From: Acidobacteriota bacterium
GTDB taxonomy: Bacteria; Acidobacteriota; Terriglobia; Terriglobales; Acidobacteriaceae
DNA length: 13,212 bases
Assembly (NCBI GenBank): GCA_021801945.1
Contig: JAKABE010000048.1
Location: forward strand, 1-13,212
Reading direction: 5' to 3'
Below, one piece after another: positions 7,348 through 13,212 of the stretch (within the stretch, counting starts at the first letter, position 1; each line of letters begins with the position of its first letter). Under the pieces are notes generated by a model. It was not told where the DNA came from and ran no database searches. It saw only the letters and a program-made list of their open reading frames with translations. The position numbers and the translations under genes are program-made.

Positions 7348-8496
7348 ATGGCGAATGGGCCAAGACGGCTCGACTTTTCCCTCTTTTTGAGGCGGAAACC
7401 GTTGGACCTGGTGCTATTGACCGGATTGACGGCGATGGCCTTTGTGGCAGTGGAGGGAATGTCACGCATCTATGACGGGCAGCAGACATCGCTGGCGGAG
7501 CGATGGTCGGCGCGAGGGAACGCAGACTTGAAGGCGCACAATTTTCGCGCTGCGGTGGTAGACTTCCGGACCTCTCTGCTCTACGCCCGCGACAATGGCG
7601 TCTACCAGCTCGATTTGGCCGAAGCTCTGCTGGGCATGAAGCGGACCGACGAGGCATACAACTACCTCATCAACCTCTGGGACCGTGAACCGGAGAACGG
7701 ATTGGTTAACCTGGAGTTGGCCCGCATCTCCGCGCAAAGAAAGGACAGGGACCGCGCCCTAAGGTTCTACCACGATGCGATCTATGCCACGTGGCCCGGC
7801 GATCAGGAGGCCGAGACGCAGAACTGCCGGCTGGAATTGATCCACTTCTTGCTGAGCAGCCGCGCCTTGCCTCAAGCGCAGGCGGAGTTAATGGCTCTGG
7901 CTGCCAACGTGCCCGACAACTCGCCGGAGCAAGTGCAACTAGGACAACTCTTTCTTCAGACGCAGGGCTACCAGCAGGCGCTAGCGGCGTTCCGGCTTGG
8001 CCTGCGGTCAAACCGGCGTGACCACGCAGCAATGTTGGGGGCAGGAATCGCGGCCTTTCAACTTGGGCTTTATCCGACAGCGGAGCGCTACCTGCGCGAC
8101 GCGGTCTATACCTCTCCCCACGATGCGCAGAGCGTGGCTTGGCTCAAAAAAGCGCAGTCCGTACTGGAGACGGATCCATACCTTCCGGACCTGTCGCAAG
8201 CGCAAAGAAATCGGATTGCCTTGAATGCATTCGCCACCGCCGGGAGCCGTCTCAAGGCCTGTCCAGCGCAAGGCAGCCCAACGCTGCCGGCGACGGTGCT
8301 CCAGGGTCTTGAGCAGCAGTGGACTAAGCTGAAGCCGCAGGTTACGGAATGGCGGTTACGGCGCACCCCAGACCTGGTGAACGCGGCCATGGATTTGGCC
8401 TTCCAGATCGAGCGCCAAACCGTGATCGGATGCGGGGCTCCCACCGAAGCCGATCAAGCATTGCTTCTTATCGCAAATCTGCACGAGGAGAATTGA
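7348..8496 (+). CDS. Membrane-anchored tetratricopeptide-repeat protein
   Basis: The 382-residue product has a short basic N-terminus, one hydrophobic helix at about residues 20-37, then helical repeats of TPR character from about 49 to 300 (for example the AERWSARGNADLKAHNFRAA and LDLAEALLGMKRTDEAYNYL segments, and GAGIAAFQLGLYPTAERYL), so it is probably anchored in the inner membrane with the repeats outside the cytoplasm or facing it. The C-terminus (about 300-382) is not obviously TPR and ends with a conserved-looking CGAPTEADQALLLI stretch. TPR domains mediate protein contacts; the partner is unknown. ATG 7348 has GGAG five bases upstream and directly precedes the basic/hydrophobic segment. 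ATG 7261 (GAGG upstream) would add 29 codons, but these have only about half G/C in third positions, unlike the gene body. The stop lies 7 bp before the CLC gene. Confidence 0.75.
   Translation: MANGPRRLDFSLFLRRKPLDLVLLTGLTAMAFVAVEGMSRIYDGQQTSLAERWSARGNADLKAHNFRAAVVDFRTSLLYARDNGVYQLDLAEALLGMKRTDEAYNYLINLWDREPENGLVNLELARISAQRKDRDRALRFYHDAIYATWPGDQEAETQNCRLELIHFLLSSRALPQAQAELMALAANVPDNSPEQVQLGQLFLQTQGYQQALAAFRLGLRSNRRDHAAMLGAGIAAFQLGLYPTAERYLRDAVYTSPHDAQSVAWLKKAQSVLETDPYLPDLSQAQRNRIALNAFATAGSRLKACPAQGSPTLPATVLQGLEQQWTKLKPQVTEWRLRRTPDLVNAAMDLAFQIERQTVIGCGAPTEADQALLLIANLHEEN
8485..8490 (+). promoter_or_regulatory. Ribosome binding site of the CLC gene inside the end of the TPR gene
   Basis: GAGGAG lies in the last codons of the TPR gene. 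It is 13 bases from TTG 8504 but 7 bases from an in-frame CTG at 8498. It argues for translational coupling and leaves the exact CLC start open. Confidence 0.5.
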
Positions 8497-8503
8497 ACTG
8501 AGT

Positions 8504-10273
8504 TTGTCTTCGCATGCACAAACGGCGGCTACCGCCGAGGAGGTCGAAAGCAGGCCTGCGACCCGCTGGACGGAATTCACGCCGGCAGCGGTTCTGCGGT
8601 CTGTGTTCCGGGAGGACCGGTTCTTCCTGATTCTGTCCGTGTTCATTGGCGTACTTTCGGGCCTCCTGGTGGTCTGCTTTCACTACGCCATTGGCTGGTG
8701 TCAGATCTATCTTCTGGGCACAGGGGCTGTGCCATCGACGACGCGGCTGCTGCTGGTGCCTACGCTTGCCGGTCTGGTCATCTCGGTGCTCGTCATTCAT
8801 GTGTTTCCCGAGGCACGCGGCAGTGGGGTCAATCAGACCAAGTCCGCGCTTTACATCTACAACGGCTACATTCCATTGAAAGCAGCGGTGGGCAAGTTCA
8901 TCACTTCGGCGCTGGCCATCGGATCGGGCCACTCCCTAGGACCGGAAGATCCTTCGCTGCAGATCGGCGCCAGTCTGGCTTCGGCGATCGGGCGGCGGTT
9001 GCACCTGTCGCGGGACAGGATGCGGCTCATGGCCCCGGCGGGCGCGGCAGCCGGATTGGCGGCAGCCTTCAATGCACCGATCTCCGCGGTGCTGTTCGTG
9101 ATCGAGGAGGTCATCGGGCGATGGACGGCGGGGATTTTGGGGTCGGTGGTCCTGGCCGCCGTCTCCAGCGCGGTGGTGATGAGGTGGTTTCTCGGCTCAG
9201 AGCCGTTTTTCCGGATTCCTACGGTGGAGTTGCAACGCCCTTCGGAGCTGATTGCTTACTCGATTCTCGGTGTGGTGGGAGGGCTGGCGTCCGTTGTATT
9301 TTCAAGCGGGATCGGATTCATGCGTCCCGTGTGCAAGAGGATGCGTCCCTGGGCTCAATACGTTCAGCCGGCGGTGGCGGGGTTACTCACTGGTTGCATC
9401 GCGGTGCTGGGCGCGCCCCAGGTGATGGGGGCCGGCTACGTGTACATCGATGAAGCCATGCACGGGCAGTTTACGTGGCAGTTCATGGCTATTTTGGCGG
9501 GGTTGAAGATTCTCGCCACGCTGATGTCTTTCGTGAGCGGAACGCCCGGCGGGATGTTTGCGCCCACGCTGTTCATCGGCGCCATGCTGGGCGCCGCGGT
9601 TGGCGGAGCGCAGCATGTGCTGCTTCCGCAGTTGAGCGGTTCTGTAGGTACGTATGCGCTGGTGGGGATGGGCGTGCTCTTTGCGGGATTCCTGCGCGCG
9701 CCCATGACGTCGGTGTTCATGGTTTTGGAGATGAGCGGCAACTATTCGATCATCGTCCCCGTAATTTTGGCCAATACGATCGCCTACGTCATCGCCCGCG
9801 CATTGCAGCCGACGCCGATCTTCGATGCGCTGAGCCGGCAGGACGGTGTGGAATTGCCGTCGATGGAGGAACAGCGCGAAGAGGACGTCTTGCACGTCGA
9901 AGATGCCATGGAGCCTCCAAACGAAGTCGTGCTGGACTCGCGGGATACGGTGGAAAAAGCGGCCGGGCTGGTCGAAAAGAGTGGGAGAGATGCGTTGGTG
10001 GTACGCCTCCACCCGACAGGATGGGGCAGCATCACCAAAGAAAATCTGGAGGCGCTGATGCAGAGCGGCAATGGCAACCAGACGCTGGAGGTGGTGCTGG
10101 GCAAAGATCAGGTCCCCTTCCTGCATCCCGACCATCCGCTGGACATGGCGCTTCGCTATGTGGATCGCTGGCCACTGGTGCCCGTGGTGAACCGCGCCCA
10201 TCTGGACGAGCTCGAAGGTGTGATTACCGAGCACGACGTTCTGGAGCGGTATCGGGACTTCGGACGGGAATGA
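8504..10273 (+). CDS. CLC-family chloride transporter with C-terminal CBS pair
   Basis: The 589-residue protein has a full CLC membrane domain (about 35-440) and a cytoplasmic pair of CBS domains (about 460-589), which in this family often bind adenine nucleotides. Key positions fall almost where they do in E. coli ClC-ec1: GSG with Ser107; the gating glutamate E148 in GPEDP (146-150, normally GREGP); the proton-pathway pair E201/E202 in LFVIEE; and GGMFAP (349-354). Retention of both glutamates suggests a Cl-/H+ exchanger rather than a passive channel (inference). The central tyrosine of ClC-ec1 (Y445) appears to be Phe440 here (PTPIF). It is not the fluoride-exporting CLC-F type as far as I can see. 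The start is not standard: TTG 8504 is listed, CTG 8498 is possible, and no ATG or GTG lies nearby in frame. It is probably co-transcribed with the TPR gene. Confidence 0.92.
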   Translation: MSSHAQTAATAEEVESRPATRWTEFTPAAVLRSVFREDRFFLILSVFIGVLSGLLVVCFHYAIGWCQIYLLGTGAVPSTTRLLLVPTLAGLVISVLVIHVFPEARGSGVNQTKSALYIYNGYIPLKAAVGKFITSALAIGSGHSLGPEDPSLQIGASLASAIGRRLHLSRDRMRLMAPAGAAAGLAAAFNAPISAVLFVIEEVIGRWTAGILGSVVLAAVSSAVVMRWFLGSEPFFRIPTVELQRPSELIAYSILGVVGGLASVVFSSGIGFMRPVCKRMRPWAQYVQPAVAGLLTGCIAVLGAPQVMGAGYVYIDEAMHGQFTWQFMAILAGLKILATLMSFVSGTPGGMFAPTLFIGAMLGAAVGGAQHVLLPQLSGSVGTYALVGMGVLFAGFLRAPMTSVFMVLEMSGNYSIIVPVILANTIAYVIARALQPTPIFDALSRQDGVELPSMEEQREEDVLHVEDAMEPPNEVVLDSRDTVEKAAGLVEKSGRDALVVRLHPTGWGSITKENLEALMQSGNGNQTLEVVLGKDQVPFLHPDHPLDMALRYVDRWPLVPVVNRAHLDELEGVITEHDVLERYRDFGRE

Positions 10274-10764
10274 GAGAACTGCCTCAAGGCGCAGCATGGG
10301 CGCCCAGGCCGACGTCAACGTGGCAGTGCGCGGGCCACTGTCCGCACCCGCGGTAGACCCAGGACCGGCCGAACGGCACTTGGGCTGGTCGTACAGGATA
10401 GGTTCCCTCTGGCCGGGCAGGAGCGATAGAATTTTCCTGGAATTGATGCGCAGCCGTTTCGCCATCTCCGGTTTGCCTTTGCTCAAGCGGTTTCGCCGCG
10501 GGCGGCCCGATCGTGGACGCTGCTCCTCCCGCTGAGCAATCTACTTCAACTGATTTGTGATCTTCCCCCATCTTCCGTTGCCGCAGTTGAGAGCGCGGCA
10601 GCCTGCGTTCGCGGTCAGACTAGAAGGGAACGTTGAATACCGCGGTTTCGAGCTGCGACGACCCGCCGCGGCGGACGCTGAGGCTAGGATGAGCGGAAGC
10701 GGGAGACAGACACTAGAGATTGAAAATGCATCCGCCCTGGAGCGGATAGAAAGGGATTTTCGCG
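10274..10764. other. Gene-free stretch of about 490 bp between the CLC gene and acnA
   Basis: Open frames exist on both strands but none resembles a protein I know. No tRNA, terminator or strong promoter was found. A weak -35-like TTGAAA with GGATAG downstream lies just ahead of acnA. The acnA promoter is probably somewhere in this stretch. Confidence 0.4.
10751..10756 (+). promoter_or_regulatory. Ribosome binding site of acnA
   Basis: AAGGGA lies eight bases before ATG 10765 and supports that start, which also fits the length of aconitase N-termini. Confidence 0.6.
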
Positions 10765-12102
<1,338 letters not shown>

Positions 12103-12105
<3 letters not shown>

Positions 12106-12120
12106 CTCGATCATGGGTAG
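12103..12120 (+). other. Two in-frame TAG codons inside acnA
   Basis: Codons 447 and 452 of the acnA frame (12103-12105 and 12118-12120) are both TAG, separated by CTC GAT CAT GGG (Leu-Asp-His-Gly). The frame is otherwise unbroken: the N-terminal part ends DPDK, and the following GTG opens straight into [15 protein letters not shown]. Aconitases I recall have an LDHG-like segment exactly here, so the two TAGs replace single residues. Each is one base from CAG (Gln), GAG (Glu) or TCG (Ser). Confidence 0.95.
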
Positions 12121-13212
12121 GTGGGGATTGCGGCCATCACGAGCTGCACCAACACCTCGAATCCCTCGGTGATGGTGGCGGCAGGAATTCTGGCTAAGAA
12201 GGCGGTCGAGAAAGGATTGAGCGTGCCGCCGTGGGTGAAGACCTCGCTGGCGCCTGGCTCGCGCGTGGTCACGGATTACTACCAGAAGGCGGGACTGCTG
12301 CCGTACCTCGAAAAGCTGCGCTTCAACGTCGTGGGCTACGGCTGTACGACCTGCATCGGCAACTCCGGCCCGCTGCCGGCCGATGTTTCAAAGAGCATCG
12401 ACGACCATGGATTGGTGGCCGTCAGCGTGTTAAGTGGCAACCGCAACTTCGAGGGCCGCGTGAACGTGGACGTCCGGGCCAATTATCTGATGAGCCCACC
12501 GCTGGTGGTGGCCTACGCCCTGGCGGGCAGAATCGGACACAACTTTGAGACCGATCCCCTGGGGACGGACAAGGCCGGCAAGCCTGTTTACCTCAAGGAT
12601 ATTTGGCCCACGCAGAAGGAAGTAGCCGAAGCCATCGCCAAGGGCGTCAACAGCGAGGGCTTCCGGCGCGAATACGCCACGGTTTCAAAGGGCGACGCCA
12701 ACTGGCAGGGACTGAGCTTCCCCACCGGCGACGTGTACCAGTGGGAGCCGGACTCAACCTATATCCGGCAGGCGCCCTACTTCGATGGCATGGGCAAGAA
12801 GCCAGCGCCGGTCGAAGACATCACAGGCGCACGGGTCCTGGCCGTGCTGGGCGACTCGGTGACGACGGACCACATCTCGCCGGCGGGCGCGATCAAAGCC
12901 AACGGGCCGGCGGGCAAGTATCTGGCCGAGCACGGCGTCAAGACGTCGGAGTTCAATAGCTATGGATCGCGGCGCGGCAATCACGAAGTGATGGTGCGCG
13001 GAACCTTCGCCAACGTGCGCCTGCGCAACAAGCTGGCGCCGGGGACCGAAGGCGGGGTGACGCGTTTGTTGCCCGAGGGCGAGCAGATGTCCATCTTCGA
13101 CGCCAGCGTGAAGTATGCCGAGCGCAATGTGCCGCTGATCGTGATTGCGGGCAAGGAGTATGGCTCCGGCTCGTCGCGCGACTGGGCGGCCAAAGGGCCG
13201 AAGCTGCTGGGC
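12121..13212 (+). CDS. acnA: Aconitate hydratase AcnA, continuation after the two TAG codons (cut off by window edge)
   Basis: This continues the same reading frame for 364 codons to the window edge. It holds all three cluster ligands: the cysteine of SCTNTS (12145-12147) and the two of GCTTC (12343-12345 and 12352-12354), within [12 protein letters not shown]. Then come NRNFEGRV, the domain 4 swivel entry [30 protein letters not shown] and the active-site loop [15 protein letters not shown]. Counting through the TAGs the window ends at codon 816; E. coli AcnA has 891 residues, so roughly the last 80-90 are missing. If translated alone it would start at GTG 12121, but no well-placed ribosome binding site is seen (GGG three bases upstream) and the start would fall inside a core strand. 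A freestanding functional gene is therefore unlikely; readthrough, nonsense mutation or sequence error is more likely. Confidence 0.9.
   Translation, partial: MGIAAITSCTNTSNPSVMVAAGILAKKAVEKGLSVPPWVKTSLAPGSRVVTDYYQKAGLLPYLEKLRFNVVGYGCTTCIGNSGPLPADVSKSIDDHGLVAVSVLSGNRNFEGRVNVDVRANYLMSPPLVVAYALAGRIGHNFETDPLGTDKAGKPVYLKDIWPTQKEVAEAIAKGVNSEGFRREYATVSKGDANWQGLSFPTGDVYQWEPDSTYIRQAPYFDGMGKKPAPVEDITGARVLAVLGDSVTTDHISPAGAIKANGPAGKYLAEHGVKTSEFNSYGSRRGNHEVMVRGTFANVRLRNKLAPGTEGGVTRLLPEGEQMSIFDASVKYAERNVPLIVIAGKEYGSGSSRDWAAKGPKLLG

Noticed and set aside
10284..10571. Minus-strand frames beside the CLC gene, one starting like an integrase N-terminus (MAKRLRI...)
   Set aside because: The resemblance is a handful of residues, the downstream sequence does not follow the integrase pattern in any frame, and no tRNA or attachment site is near.

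Overview
The window looks like a bacterial chromosome segment of roughly 60% GC, most likely from an Acidobacteriota member (Terriglobia-like). The assignment is an inference from the character of the proteins: a TilS/IspD/IspF neighbourhood, a TolA/TonB-like energy-transducing protein, a membrane-anchored TPR protein, and an IspF and aconitase with acidobacterial flavour. No phage, transposon, CRISPR array, tRNA or rRNA was recognised. Most of the content is housekeeping.

Layout. On the minus strand at the left lie ftsH (membrane AAA+ protease, cut by the window edge) and, upstream of it, tilS (tRNA-Ile lysidine synthetase). tilS is divergent from ispD on the plus strand. ispD is followed after 70 bp by ispF, so two enzymes of the MEP isoprenoid pathway sit together. 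Convergent with ispF is a DedA/VTT-family membrane protein on the minus strand. Divergent from it is a TonB/TolA-like protein on the plus strand. A 535-bp gene-free stretch follows, carrying a promoter-like sequence and a run of predicted hairpins. Next come a TPR protein and a CLC-type chloride transporter with two CBS domains; these two are only 7 bp apart and probably co-transcribed and translationally coupled. After another gene-free stretch of about 490 bp comes aconitase (acnA), which runs off the right edge.

The most striking observation is in acnA. The reading frame is intact and clearly homologous to aconitase on both sides, but it is interrupted by two in-frame TAG codons 15 bases apart (12103 and 12118), just before the motif with the first Fe-S cysteine. 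There is no frameshift and no missing sequence. TAG also appears to end ispF and the tonB-like gene here, so genome-wide reassignment is not the simple explanation. Nonsense mutation, sequencing or assembly error, local readthrough, or a real gene split are all open.

Other points worth a second look are the probable leaderless start of ispD, the C-terminal extension and altered motif of IspF, the CLC gating motif GPEDP with Phe at the usual central Tyr, the lack of a standard start codon for the CLC gene, and the structured leader ahead of the TPR gene. Start codons of several genes (tilS, tonB-like, TPR, CLC) were chosen by judgement and alternatives are given.
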